The notes beneath the pieces were generated by a model. It searched no databases, had not been told where the DNA came from, and worked only from the letters and a program-made list of their open reading frames with translations. Positions 14,363 through 22,593 of a DNA stretch of 64,000 nt are shown here, one piece after another. The DNA is from Pseudomonas fluorescens (GTDB lineage: Bacteria > Pseudomonadota > Gammaproteobacteria > Pseudomonadales > Pseudomonadaceae): assembly GCF_002837185.1 (NCBI RefSeq), contig NZ_KZ478003.1:1-64000 (forward strand), written 5' to 3'. Both the position numbers and the translations under genes were made by a program. Every line of letters starts with the position of its first letter. Within the stretch, counting starts at the first letter, position 1.

Positions 14363-15343
14363 ATGAGTGACAGTACCCAGCGCATGGCCAGTGATATCGA
14401 TCAGATGACCGAAGTGGCGATGCTCTATTACCTTGAGAACGTCACTCAGGAGGCCATCGCCAAGCGCTTCGACCTGTCGCGGGCCAAGGTCAGCCGTTTG
14501 CTCAAGCGCGCGCGGGATGAGGGCATTGTCGAGGTGCGCGTGTTGCAGCACCCGGCGATGAACAACGAGCTGGAGCGGGCGCTGGTGGAGCGCTTCAAGC
14601 TCGACCGTGCCTTGATCGCCGTCGACCACAGCGACGCCGACACCCAGCGCTCGGCCGTCGCCAGCCTGGTCGCCAATTACCTGAACAAAACCCTGGGCGA
14701 CGGCATGATCGTCGCCGTGGGCATGGGGCGTAATGTCGGCGCAGTGGCCGATAACGTGTTTCTGCCGGTGACGCGCAACTGCACCTTTGTCTGCGCCATC
14801 GGCGGTTCGCTCAAGGCTGGCGAGTACATGAACCCCGACCACATCTGCCGGCGCCTGGCCCTGCGCTTTGGGGGTGAAAGTGAGAGCCTGTACGCCCCGG
14901 CGCTGGTGGCCAACCCGGAACTGCGCGGCGTCTTGATCAATAACGACACGGTGCGCTCGACCCTGGACCGTGCGCGCCGCGCCGACATTGCCTTGATCGG
15001 CATCGGCGACATGAGCGAGAACAGCAACATGGTGCGCATGGGCTGGTTTTCGCCGCAGGAAATCGCCCAGGCCCGCTTGTCCGGCACGGTGGGCGACATG
15101 ATGGGCTATGACTTTATCGATATTCACGGCCAGCCGGCGGTCAACGCCATCCAGGGGCGGGTGATCGGGTTGACGGTGCAGGAGCTGTTTCGCATCCCGG
15201 ACGTGGTGGCGATTGCCAGTGAGAACACCAAGGCGGCGGCGACCTTGGGCGCGTTGCGCTCGGGGGTGATCAATACCCTGGCGACGACGGTGACCAATGC
15301 ACATACCATCCTGGCATTGGACGACGCCACCCGAAAAGCCTGA
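14363..15343 (+). CDS. SorC/DeoR-family sugar-responsive regulator (EryD-like)
   Basis: A 326-aa regulator. An N-terminal helix-turn-helix (about residues 13-50: YLENVTQEAIAKRFDLSRAKVSRLLKRA) is followed by a sugar-phosphate-binding C-terminal domain of the SorC type. I chose ATG 14363; a TTG at 14336 in the same frame is less likely. It lies 63 bp after rpiB, probably co-transcribed. EryD of Brucella belongs to this family and responds to erythritol metabolism, consistent with the gene set. It is the obvious candidate to bind the TGATCA cluster upstream of rpiB. Confidence 0.87.
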   Translation: MSDSTQRMASDIDQMTEVAMLYYLENVTQEAIAKRFDLSRAKVSRLLKRARDEGIVEVRVLQHPAMNNELERALVERFKLDRALIAVDHSDADTQRSAVASLVANYLNKTLGDGMIVAVGMGRNVGAVADNVFLPVTRNCTFVCAIGGSLKAGEYMNPDHICRRLALRFGGESESLYAPALVANPELRGVLINNDTVRSTLDRARRADIALIGIGDMSENSNMVRMGWFSPQEIAQARLSGTVGDMMGYDFIDIHGQPAVNAIQGRVIGLTVQELFRIPDVVAIASENTKAAATLGALRSGVINTLATTVTNAHTILALDDATRKA

Positions 15344-15753
15344 CTCAACACCCTTCCAGATGTGGACTGGAGACCAATCTGGAATGGGGACCAATGTGGG
15401 AGGGGGCTTGCCCCCGATAGCGGTGTGCCAGCCGGCTTATATGTTGACTGGCACACAGCCATCGGGGGCAAGCCCCCTCCCACATTGGTTTTATATAAGT
15501 CAGGGGACAGGTTTTGTAATAGTTTTGCCCTGTGGGAAATTTGTATTTGGGCTGTAGGATTCAAGCCCTTTCGTTATTTCAGGACTTGCATGAACAGCCT
15601 CTCGGAGCCCCCCAGTCGTCTTTCCCCAAGACACCCGCTGTCGTTGTTCCCGCTCATACACCCCGTATTTCGTCGACTAACCTTGTCCCGGTCCAATGAC
15701 CGCGTTTTGCCGTGTCCGGCATTCTGAACCCCTTGAATACAGAGAACCCCTAG
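15344..15753. other. 410-bp gap: REPIN plus terC leader
   Basis: The left third holds a REPIN (separate entry). From 15489 to 15753 I see no convincing gene, terminator or riboswitch. A 45-codon frame starting at ATG 15590 has an AGGA upstream but a low-complexity Pro/Arg/Ser-rich translation, so it is not called. The terC promoter presumably lies here. Confidence 0.5.
15391..15488. repeat. REPIN, GTGGGAGG family, with extended palindrome
   Basis: Intact inverted GTGGGAGGGGGCTTGCCCCC arms (15396-15483), further flanked by CCAAT on the left and ATTGG on the right. The interior also pairs (GTGTGCCAG with CTGGCACAC), so the whole element can fold into one long hairpin. Confidence 0.94.
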
Positions 15754-17322
15754 ATGGAATGGTTAGCGGATCCAACGGCCTGGCTCGGCCTTGCGACCTT
15801 GATTGTGCTGGAACTGGTACTGGGCATCGACAACCTGGTGTTTATCGCGATCCTCGCGGACAAGTTGCCGCCTGAACAGCGCGACCGCGCGCGGTTGATC
15901 GGTTTGTCCCTGGCCCTGCTGATGCGCCTGGGCCTGCTGGCGAGTATTTCCTGGCTGGTGACGCTGACCCAGCCGCTGTTCGAGGTGTTCGACAAGAGTT
16001 TCTCCGGGCGTGACCTGATCATGCTGTTTGGCGGTGTGTTCCTGTTGTTCAAGGCCACCATGGAACTGCATGAACGCCTGGAAGGGCATGTCGCCCAGCA
16101 CAAGGGCAACGTGACCTATGCGATGTTCTGGCCGATCGTGGCGCAGATCGTCGTGCTCGACGCGGTGTTCTCCCTGGATGCGGTGATTACCGCCGTGGGC
16201 ATGGTCGATGAGCTGGCGGTGATGATGATCGCGGTGATCGTGTCCATCGGCCTGATGATCGTGGCGAGCAAGCCGCTGACCCGTTTCGTCAACGCCCACC
16301 CGACGGTGATCATGCTGTGCCTGGGCTTTTTGATGATGATCGGCTTCGCGCTGACTGCCGAAGGCCTGGGCTTTCATATTCCCAAAGGCTACCTGTACGC
16401 GGCGATCGGCTTCTCGATCCTGATTGAAGTGTTCAACCAGATCGCTCGCTCGCGGCGCAAGAAGTCGGCGCAAGGCGTATTACCGGTGCGTGAACGGACC
16501 GCCCACGCGGTGATGCGCCTGCTTGGCGGTCGCACCCTGGCGGTGGAAGAGGTCGGTGAGGAGGTGGCTGACCTGCTGGGCGAGCCGGATGCTGCGCAGG
16601 GCCCGTTGTTCGATCGACGCGAGCGCGTGATGATCAGCGGTGTGCTGCAACTGGCTGAACGACCGATCCGCACATTGATGACGCCACGGGCCAAGGTCGA
16701 CTGTATCGATCTGGCGGACGATCCCGAGAGCATTCGCCTGAAACTGATGCACTCCTCCTACTCGCGGCTGCCGTTGATCCGTAACGGTGCGGTCGATGAG
16801 CCCCTGGGCTTCGTGCACAAAAAGGAATTGCTCAAGGAATACCTGGCCGGCAACGAGCCGAATCTGGAGCATTTGGCGCGTCGTGCGATCAACCTGCTGG
16901 AGCGCTTTTCGATCCTCAATGCACTGGAGCAAATGCGCCAGGAATCCACGCATATCGCCTTTGTGATCAACGAGTTCGGTGACTTCATGGGCGTGTTGAG
17001 CATGACCGATATCCTCGAATCCATCGCGGGTGAGCTGCCGGACGCCAGCGAGATCGAAGGGCCGGATATCGTCGAGGACGGCGCGGGGTATCGTGCCGAT
17101 GGCGCGTTGAACCTCGATCAGGTCCGCCGACGCACCGGCTTCAAGGCGGCCGCTACCGAGGATTACCAGACCCTGGCCGGGCTGGTCATGAGCCTGCTTG
17201 ATCGCCTGCCTGTGGTAGGTGATCACCTGGAACATGAAGGTTGGCGGTTGACGGTGGCTGCGGTGCGTGAGCGCCGGGTGACGCAGGTATGCCTTGAGCC
17301 TCTTTCAGGGCATAGCGCCTGA
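15754..17322 (+). CDS. TerC-family membrane protein with CBS pair and CorC/HlyC domain (YoaE-like)
   Basis: A 522-aa protein in three parts: an N-terminal TerC membrane domain (about residues 1-235) with acidic residues inside hydrophobic helices ([29 protein letters not shown]) that probably handle a metal ion; a CBS pair (about 290-410; [31 protein letters not shown]); and a C-terminal CorC/HlyC-type domain (about 430-515). This layout equals E. coli YoaE/YegH. Relatives are linked to Mn or other metal efflux and membrane stress; the exact ion is unknown. The 3' end overlaps the convergent thioredoxin-like gene by 137 bp. Confidence 0.9.
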   Translation: MEWLADPTAWLGLATLIVLELVLGIDNLVFIAILADKLPPEQRDRARLIGLSLALLMRLGLLASISWLVTLTQPLFEVFDKSFSGRDLIMLFGGVFLLFKATMELHERLEGHVAQHKGNVTYAMFWPIVAQIVVLDAVFSLDAVITAVGMVDELAVMMIAVIVSIGLMIVASKPLTRFVNAHPTVIMLCLGFLMMIGFALTAEGLGFHIPKGYLYAAIGFSILIEVFNQIARSRRKKSAQGVLPVRERTAHAVMRLLGGRTLAVEEVGEEVADLLGEPDAAQGPLFDRRERVMISGVLQLAERPIRTLMTPRAKVDCIDLADDPESIRLKLMHSSYSRLPLIRNGAVDEPLGFVHKKELLKEYLAGNEPNLEHLARRAINLLERFSILNALEQMRQESTHIAFVINEFGDFMGVLSMTDILESIAGELPDASEIEGPDIVEDGAGYRADGALNLDQVRRRTGFKAAATEDYQTLAGLVMSLLDRLPVVGDHLEHEGWRLTVAAVRERRVTQVCLEPLSGHSA

Positions 17323-17632
17323 ATATGCCTTCAAGGGTTTGCTCCTGGGTTGCCTGGGGGCCAAACCCTTCGATGAACTCCTCGACCTTGCCATTGACGT
17401 GGGGGACAAGGGTGGGTGTCGCTCTCACCCCCGGCAATGTGGGGGTTTTTGCGATATCGACCACCAGGCATTTCACCGTCTTGTAACGCCGTGCAACCGC
17501 TTCAAAGCGCTCGGCGGCGGGGCCGCATCCAGGGCAGGTCTCTGAAACAAACAGGATGAATACGATTGGAGCGGATCTGACGATCAACTGATACTGCTCG
17601 TTGGTTGCAATAGCGTCCTTTGCGATACCCAT
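17186..17632 (-). CDS. Thioredoxin-like protein with CPGC active site
   Basis: A 148-aa thioredoxin-fold protein. The redox motif is CPGC ([14 protein letters not shown] near residues 32-45), and [15 protein letters not shown] supplies the cis-proline loop. No signal peptide is seen, so it is probably cytoplasmic. I chose ATG 17632 because GAGGGA lies 6 bases upstream; the frame could extend to 17683. The Pro/Ala/Gln-rich tail (last 45 residues or so) is encoded antisense to the terC 3' end, which limits both sequences. The partner is unknown. Confidence 0.8.
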   Translation of the reverse strand: MGIAKDAIATNEQYQLIVRSAPIVFILFVSETCPGCGPAAERFEAVARRYKTVKCLVVDIAKTPTLPGVRATPTLVPHVNGKVEEFIEGFGPQATQEQTLEGIFRRYALKEAQGIPASPGAHAPQPPSTANLHVPGDHLPQAGDQAGS

Positions 17633-17702
17633 TTGACTTCCCTCTCGGCCAGCGTTTTTGCCAACGCTAGGCCGGTAGTGCATCGGTGTCTACTGTCAAC
17701 CT

Positions 17703-17951
17703 TCACAGGTCCGGCTGACGCTCCAGGCGTTCCCGGGCCTTGCGCGCCTGGCTGGCGCACTTGCGGTATTCCTCATTGTCACGAGATGCCTTGGCCTCAC
17801 GGTAGGCATGGTGATTCTGGCTGGTGTAGTTGGTGTCGAAGGCCTCCTTGAGTTTGCGCAGTTGTTCCTTGCAGTCGCGGCGGTCGTTGCTGGCCAGGGC
17901 GTTGCCGGCCATCAGGTAACACAGCATTAACAGGCCAAGCTTCAATTTCAT
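17703..17951 (-). CDS. Small secreted Lys/Arg-rich protein, unknown function
   Basis: An 82-aa product with a signal peptide (MKLKLGLLMLCYLMAGNALA) and a short, highly charged mature part with two cysteines (RDCKEQ and YRKCAS) that could form one disulphide. GGGACC upstream of the start on the minus strand is a weak ribosome site. I do not recognise a family. Location is predicted periplasmic. Confidence 0.7.
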   Translation of the reverse strand: MKLKLGLLMLCYLMAGNALASNDRRDCKEQLRKLKEAFDTNYTSQNHHAYREAKASRDNEEYRKCASQARKARERLERQPDL

Positions 17952-17995
17952 CCGGGGTCCCTCCGTGCAGGGGCTTGTTCGCTCTACAGGTTAGC

Positions 17996-18013
17996 CCAAC
18001 CGTACAAGGTTGG
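17996..18013. promoter_or_regulatory. Perfect dyad upstream of the sigma54-type promoter
   Basis: CCAACC-GTACAA-GGTTGG, six-base arms with a six-base spacer, 135 bp upstream of the -24 element at 18148. The distance suits an enhancer-binding protein site. It could instead be a weak terminator or a chance hairpin. Confidence 0.35.
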
Positions 18014-18147
18014 TGCGCAGTAACACCGTTGTGGGGCATTGAGTAGCAGAGCGCTGGGGTGATGGCGCAACGCCGCCGTGCTCCTCAATAACTATCTTGC
18101 TGATCCTTAAGGATTTTCTCTCCGGCATATTTTTCCTTCAGTCCCTG

Positions 18148-18163
18148 TGGCACACTTTCTGCT
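18148..18163 (+). promoter_or_regulatory. Sigma54-type -24/-12 promoter for the amino-acid-type ABC operon
   Basis: TGGCACACTTTCTGCT has the invariant GG and GC with exact 10-base spacing and a full TGGCAC -24 half. Transcription would start near 18175, giving a leader of about 55 nt before the ATG at 18229. No sigma54 activator gene lies next to it; the operon carries an IclR regulator instead. Confidence 0.7.
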
Positions 18164-18228
18164 GTCTATTCCGTTGTTACATACCAAGTTCCGGTACAGC
18201 GGAATACACATCTCCTGGAGTGCTTGTC

Positions 18229-19077
18229 ATGCATCACCGACCTTCCGTGTTCAAAGCGTGTGTTTTTCTCTTCGCCGCATCGGCGTGCGTTGTCAGCCTC
18301 GCGCAGGCGGCGGACAGCAAGCTCGACGACGTGCTCAAGCGCGGGCATCTGATCGTGGGTACAGGCAGTACCAATGCGCCGTGGCACTTCCAGGGAGCGG
18401 ATGGCAAGTTGCAGGGGTTCGATATCGACATTGGCCGCATCGTGGCCAAGGGGTTGTTCAATGACCCGAGCAAGGTCGAGTTCGTGGTGCAGTCGTCCGA
18501 CGCGCGGATTCCCAATCTGCTGACCGACAAGGTCGACATGAGTTGCCAGTTCATCACCGTCACCGCCAGCCGTGCGCAGCAAGTGGCCTTCACCCTGCCG
18601 TATTACCGCGAAGGCGTCGGCCTGCTGCTGCCCAACACCAGCCAGTACAAGCAAATCGAGGACCTGCAGGCCGCGGGCGATGACGTCACCGTGGCCGTGC
18701 TGCAGAACGTGTATGCCGAGCAATTGGTGCATCAGGCGCTGCCCAAGGCCAAGGTCGACCAGTACGACAGCGTCGACCTGATGTACCAGGCCGTGAACTC
18801 CGGTCGCGCCGATGCCGCCGCCACCGACCAGTCCTCGGTCAAATACCTGATGGTGCAAAACCCTGGCCGCTACCGCAGCCCGACCTACGCCTGGAGCCCG
18901 CAGACCTATGCGTGCGCGGTCAAGCGTGGCGACCAGGACTGGCTGAACTTCGTCAATACCGCGCTGCATGAAGCCATGACCGGGGTCGAATTCCCCACCT
19001 ACAAGGCCTCGTTCAAGCAATGGTTCGGCGTTGACCTGCCGGAGCCGGCGATTGGTTTTCCTGTGGAATTCAAGTGA
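18229..19077 (+). CDS. Polar-amino-acid-type ABC transporter substrate-binding protein
   Basis: A 282-aa precursor of the SBP_bac_3 family. The ATG at 18229 starts a signal peptide (MHHRPSVFKACVFLFAASACVVSLAQA) and has CTGGAG upstream; the in-frame start at 18097 would lie before the predicted transcription start. The mature start DDVLKRGHLIVGTGSTNAPWHF and the QSSDARIPNLLTDKVDMSCQF region are typical. It should deliver an amino-acid-like compound to the two permeases that follow. Downstream enzymes suggest a beta-hydroxy D-amino acid or amino-sugar acid. Confidence 0.9.
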   Translation: MHHRPSVFKACVFLFAASACVVSLAQAADSKLDDVLKRGHLIVGTGSTNAPWHFQGADGKLQGFDIDIGRIVAKGLFNDPSKVEFVVQSSDARIPNLLTDKVDMSCQFITVTASRAQQVAFTLPYYREGVGLLLPNTSQYKQIEDLQAAGDDVTVAVLQNVYAEQLVHQALPKAKVDQYDSVDLMYQAVNSGRADAAATDQSSVKYLMVQNPGRYRSPTYAWSPQTYACAVKRGDQDWLNFVNTALHEAMTGVEFPTYKASFKQWFGVDLPEPAIGFPVEFK

Positions 19078-19089
19078 TCCGCAACAATC

Positions 19090-19111
19090 GGGGCGCGCTT
19101 GACGGCGCCCC
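19090..19111 (+). other. Intercistronic GC-rich hairpin after the binding-protein gene
   Basis: GGGGCGC pairs with GCGCCCC around an 8-base loop in the 52-bp gap between the binding protein and the first permease. No T-run follows. Such stems often protect the upstream message from 3' decay, so the binding protein is made in excess over the permeases. Confidence 0.55.
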
Positions 19112-19129
19112 ACTCAGGTACTGTCGACC

Positions 19130-19792
19130 ATGAACTATCAGTTGAACTTTGCCGCCGTATGGCGTGATTTCGACACCTTGCTGGCGGGCCTCGGCCTGGG
19201 CCTGCAGTTGGCCTTGCTGTCGATCGCCATCGGCTGCGTGATCGGCCTGCTGATGGCGTTTGCCATGCTGTCCAGGCACCGCGCGTTGCGTATCTTTGCT
19301 TCGGTGTACGTGACGGTGGTGCGCAACACGCCGATCCTGGTGTTGATCCTGTTGATCTATTTCGCCTTGCCGTCGCTGGGCATTCGCCTGGATAAAATTC
19401 CTTCGTTCATCATTACCCTGTCGCTGTATGCCGGGGCCTATCTGACCGAGGTGTTCCGTGCCGGGCTGCTGAACATTCCCAAGGGCCTGCGCGAAGCCGG
19501 CTTGGCGATTGGCCTGGGTGAGTGGCGTATCCGCGCCTATATCACCGTGCCGGTGATGCTGCGCAACGTGCTGCCGGCGCTGTCGAACAACTTTATCTCG
19601 CTGTTCAAGGACACGTCCCTGGCCGCTGCGATTGCGGTGCCGGAGCTGACCTATTACGCCCGCAAGATCAACGTCGAAAGCTACCGGGTGATTGAAACCT
19701 GGCTGGTCACGACCGCGCTCTACGTGGCCGCCTGTTACCTCATTGCCATGCTGCTCCGTTACCTGGAACAGCGTCTGGCGATTCGTCGTTAA
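19130..19792 (+). CDS. Amino-acid-type ABC transporter permease (HisQM family)
   Basis: A 220-aa inner-membrane permease. The BPD_transp_1 signature is visible from YLTEVFRAGLLNIPKGLREAGLAIGL (about residues 104-130), where the EAA loop contacts the ATPase. It pairs with the second permease 12 bp downstream to form the heterodimeric channel. Confidence 0.93.
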   Translation: MNYQLNFAAVWRDFDTLLAGLGLGLQLALLSIAIGCVIGLLMAFAMLSRHRALRIFASVYVTVVRNTPILVLILLIYFALPSLGIRLDKIPSFIITLSLYAGAYLTEVFRAGLLNIPKGLREAGLAIGLGEWRIRAYITVPVMLRNVLPALSNNFISLFKDTSLAAAIAVPELTYYARKINVESYRVIETWLVTTALYVAACYLIAMLLRYLEQRLAIRR

Positions 19793-19803
19793 GGAGGGTT
19801 TCC

Positions 19804-20466
19804 ATGTACGAATCCCCCAGTTGGCTGCATGAATTGTGGATCGCCCGGGAGACGCTGTGGGCAGGGTTTCAGACCAGTATCTATTGCTCGGCGCTGGCAA
19901 TATTTTTCGGCACCCTGATCGGTATCTGCGCCGGGATGGTGCTCACTTACGGCACGTTCTGGATGCGTGCGCCATTGCGTCTGTATGTCGACCTGATTCG
20001 CGGCACGCCGGTGTTTGTACTGGTGTTGGCGTGTTTCTACATGCTGCCGGCGCTCGGCTGGCAGATCAGCGCGTTCCAGGCCGGCGCGGTCGGGCTCACG
20101 CTGTTTTGTGGCTCCCACGTCGCGGAAATCGTGCGCGGTGCGCTGCAGGCCATTCCCCGTGGGCAACTGGAAGCAGGCAAGGCGATTGGCCTGACGTTCT
20201 ACCAGTCCCTGGGCTACGTGCTGTTGCCCCAGGCGCTGCGGCAGATCCTGCCGACGTGGGTCAATTCCTCCACGGAAATCGTCAAGGCCTCGACCCTGCT
20301 CTCGGTCATCGGCGTGGCTGAGTTGCTGCTGAGCACCCAGCAAGTCATCGCACGCACCTTCATGACCCTGGAGTTCTACCTGTTCGCAGGCTTCATGTTC
20401 TTTGTCATCAACTACGCCATTGAATTATTCGGGCGCTACATAGAAAAGCGGGTGGCCTTGCCATGA
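19804..20466 (+). CDS. Amino-acid-type ABC transporter permease (HisQM family), second subunit
   Basis: A 220-aa paralogue of the preceding permease with the same EAA-loop signature ([23 protein letters not shown], about residues 109-131). GGAGGG precedes its ATG. The stop overlaps the ATPase start by 4 bp (ATGA), so the ATPase is translationally coupled. Confidence 0.93.
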   Translation: MYESPSWLHELWIARETLWAGFQTSIYCSALAIFFGTLIGICAGMVLTYGTFWMRAPLRLYVDLIRGTPVFVLVLACFYMLPALGWQISAFQAGAVGLTLFCGSHVAEIVRGALQAIPRGQLEAGKAIGLTFYQSLGYVLLPQALRQILPTWVNSSTEIVKASTLLSVIGVAELLLSTQQVIARTFMTLEFYLFAGFMFFVINYAIELFGRYIEKRVALP

Positions 20467-21245
20467 ATCAACGTCAAACAACCGAACCGCTGCTGAATAT
20501 TCGTGGCCTGCGCAAGCAATACGGGGCAGTGGAAGTGCTCAAGGGTGTCGACCTGAGCCTGCAGCGCGGCAACGTGGTGACCCTGATCGGCTCCAGCGGC
20601 TCGGGCAAGACCACGCTGTTGCGTTGCGTCAACCTGCTGGAAGAATTCCAGGGCGGGCAGATTACCCTGGACGGCGAGTCCATCGGTTACAGCGACGTGG
20701 CCGGCAAGCGCGTGCGTCATCCCGAGCGCGTGATCGCCCAACACCGCGCAATGACCGGCATGGCGTTCCAGCAATTCAACCTGTTCCCGCATTTGACCGC
20801 CTTGCAGAACGTGACCCTGGGGTTGTTGAAAGTTAAGAAAATGCCTAAGGACGAGGCCGTGTCGCTTGCGGAAAAATGGCTCGACCGCGTGGGACTTCTG
20901 GAGCGTCGCAATCACTTTCCCGGTCAGTTGTCCGGCGGCCAGCAACAGCGCGTGGCGATTGCACGGGCGATTGCCATGAACCCCAGCCTGATGCTGTTCG
21001 ACGAAGTGACCTCGGCCCTCGACCCGGAACTGGTAGGCGAAGTGCTCAGCGTGATCAAGGGGCTGGCGGAGGAGGGCATGACCATGTTGCTGGTCACCCA
21101 CGAAATGCGCTTTGCCTACGAAGTGTCGGACAAGATCGTTTTCATGAACCAGGGGCGCATTGAAGAGCAGGGCAGCGCCAAGGATATTTTCGAACGCCCG
21201 CAGTCGCCGCGCCTGGCGGAATTTCTCAAGAACATTCGTTTTTAA
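20463..21245 (+). CDS. Amino-acid-type ABC transporter ATPase (GlnQ family)
   Basis: A 260-aa ATPase: Walker [11 protein letters not shown] near residue 39, Q-loop [11 protein letters not shown], signature [14 protein letters not shown], Walker [14 protein letters not shown] and switch His in LLVTHEM. It energises the importer formed with the two permeases. Slightly long for GlnQ because of an insertion in the helical domain (residues about 70-100). Confidence 0.94.
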   Translation: MNQRQTTEPLLNIRGLRKQYGAVEVLKGVDLSLQRGNVVTLIGSSGSGKTTLLRCVNLLEEFQGGQITLDGESIGYSDVAGKRVRHPERVIAQHRAMTGMAFQQFNLFPHLTALQNVTLGLLKVKKMPKDEAVSLAEKWLDRVGLLERRNHFPGQLSGGQQQRVAIARAIAMNPSLMLFDEVTSALDPELVGEVLSVIKGLAEEGMTMLLVTHEMRFAYEVSDKIVFMNQGRIEEQGSAKDIFERPQSPRLAEFLKNIRF

Positions 21246-21260
21246 TCAAGGAGCTATTTT

Positions 21261-21650
21261 ATGAGCATTACTCGTTACGGTGCCGGTAGTACTGCCGGCG
21301 GCGGCCAGCCACGTCCCTTCGCCCGCGCAGTGGAAGCGGACGGCTGGTTGTACGTCTCAGGCCAGGTGCCTGCGGTGGACGGCGAAATCATCACTGGCGG
21401 CATCATCGAGCAAACTCGCCAAACCATGCGCAACGTGGTGGCGATCCTTGAAGAGGCCGGCTACGAATTGAAAGACGTGGTGCGTGTCGGCGTGTGGCTG
21501 GAAGACCCACGGGACTTCTGGAGTTTCAACAAGGTGTTCGGCGAATACTTCACGGCCGAACACGCCCCGGCGCGGGCGTGCGTGCAGGCGAACATGATGG
21601 TCGATTGCAAGGTCGAGATCGATTGCGTGGCCTACAAGAAAAAGGGCTAA
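21261..21650 (+). CDS. RidA/YjgF-family enamine/imine deaminase
   Basis: A 129-aa RidA-family protein (VSGQVP near the start, ARACVQANMMVDCKVEIDCVAYK at the C-terminus, containing the RxxxQ-like functional segment). RidA proteins speed hydrolysis of reactive enamine or imine intermediates released by PLP-dependent eliminations. It lies 15 bp after the ATPase (AAGGAG start site) and two genes before a PLP-dependent deaminase, so it probably handles that enzyme's intermediate. Confidence 0.9.
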   Translation: MSITRYGAGSTAGGGQPRPFARAVEADGWLYVSGQVPAVDGEIITGGIIEQTRQTMRNVVAILEEAGYELKDVVRVGVWLEDPRDFWSFNKVFGEYFTAEHAPARACVQANMMVDCKVEIDCVAYKKKG

Positions 21651-21685
21651 ATTGGCCCCATTCTCTACACCACAGCTGCTCCAAT

Positions 21686-21772
21686 GTGGGAGGGGGCTTG
21701 CCCCCGATAGCGGTGTATCAGTAACAGCTGTAAGGACTGACACACTGCAGTCGGGGGCAAGCCCCCTCCCAC
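21686..21772. repeat. REPIN, GTGGGAGG family
   Basis: Both arms intact, interior partly self-complementary (GTGTATCAG against CTGACACAC). It occupies the gap between ridA and the IclR gene; the IclR frame extends upstream through the repeat, but that part is not coding. Confidence 0.94.
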
Positions 21773-21819
21773 AGGAGAACTTTGTCGCACACATCAACTT
21801 CGACCGGACCGGAACCGCC

Positions 21820-22584
21820 ATGACCGAAGACACCATCAAACGCCGCGCCAAAGGCCTGGACCGTGCGTTCGATATTCTCGATTTTCTCAAGGAAATCGGC
21901 CAGCCGCTGCGCCCGAATGATATCGCCAGCGGCATCGGCAGCCCCAAGTCCACGGTCTATGAACTGGTCGCCTCGCTGCTCGAGCGCCGCATCCTGGAAA
22001 CCGTGGGCAAGGACGGTCACGTCTACCTCGGGCGCCAGCTGTACTTCCTCGGCCAGGCGCACCTGCGCCACTTCGACCTGACGCGCGAGGCCGACCACGC
22101 CTTGCAGGAGATCGTCAGCAAGACCCACGAAACCGCGCAGATGTGCCTGCTCAACGGGCGCAAGTACACGGTAGCGCTGATGCGCGAAGGCCAGCGGCAT
22201 TTCCGTATTTCGTCGGATATCGGTGAAAACGCGCCGATCCCCTGGACCGCTTCCGGGCGCCTGTTGCTGGGGCATTTGAGCGACCAGCAGATCATCGACC
22301 TGATCGACCCCGACGATTTCATCCTGCCCGATGGCCTGCGCCTGCCCCTGGAGACCTTCCTGGCACAGATCCGCCAGGCCACCCTCGACGGGTTCTTCTC
22401 CTTCGACAGCGTGGCCGACACCTTTACCCACTGCTTTGCCGCCCCGGTGCGCGACGCGCAGGGCACCAGCATTGCAACGCTGTGCATCGTTGCCCCCCGG
22501 GCTGATGCGAGCAAAAACTACCATGACTATCGCCGGGTGCTGATCGACAGCGCCAACAACCTGGCCCGGCGCATCACCGAATAG
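21820..22584 (+). CDS. IclR-family transcriptional regulator
   Basis: A 254-aa regulator: an N-terminal winged helix (LDRAFDILDFLKEIGQPLRPNDIASGIGSPKSTVYELVASLL, about residues 10-51) and a C-terminal IclR effector domain (PWTASGRLLLGHL; CFAAPVRD). ATG 21820 follows the REPIN. It sits inside the transport/deaminase cluster and probably senses the substrate or a keto-acid product such as KDG; KdgR proteins in other bacteria belong to this family. Confidence 0.9.
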   Translation: MTEDTIKRRAKGLDRAFDILDFLKEIGQPLRPNDIASGIGSPKSTVYELVASLLERRILETVGKDGHVYLGRQLYFLGQAHLRHFDLTREADHALQEIVSKTHETAQMCLLNGRKYTVALMREGQRHFRISSDIGENAPIPWTASGRLLLGHLSDQQIIDLIDPDDFILPDGLRLPLETFLAQIRQATLDGFFSFDSVADTFTHCFAAPVRDAQGTSIATLCIVAPRADASKNYHDYRRVLIDSANNLARRITE

Positions 22585-22593
22585 GAATTTCCC

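Noticed and set aside
15590-15727. 45-codon frame with AGGA upstream, before the terC-like gene
   Set aside because: Low-complexity Pro/Ser/Arg product with no signal or family; not separable from chance.
15489-15753. Mn-sensing yybP-ykoY riboswitch before the TerC-family gene
   Set aside because: Such riboswitches precede some TerC genes, but I could not find the conserved loops or a paired stem here.
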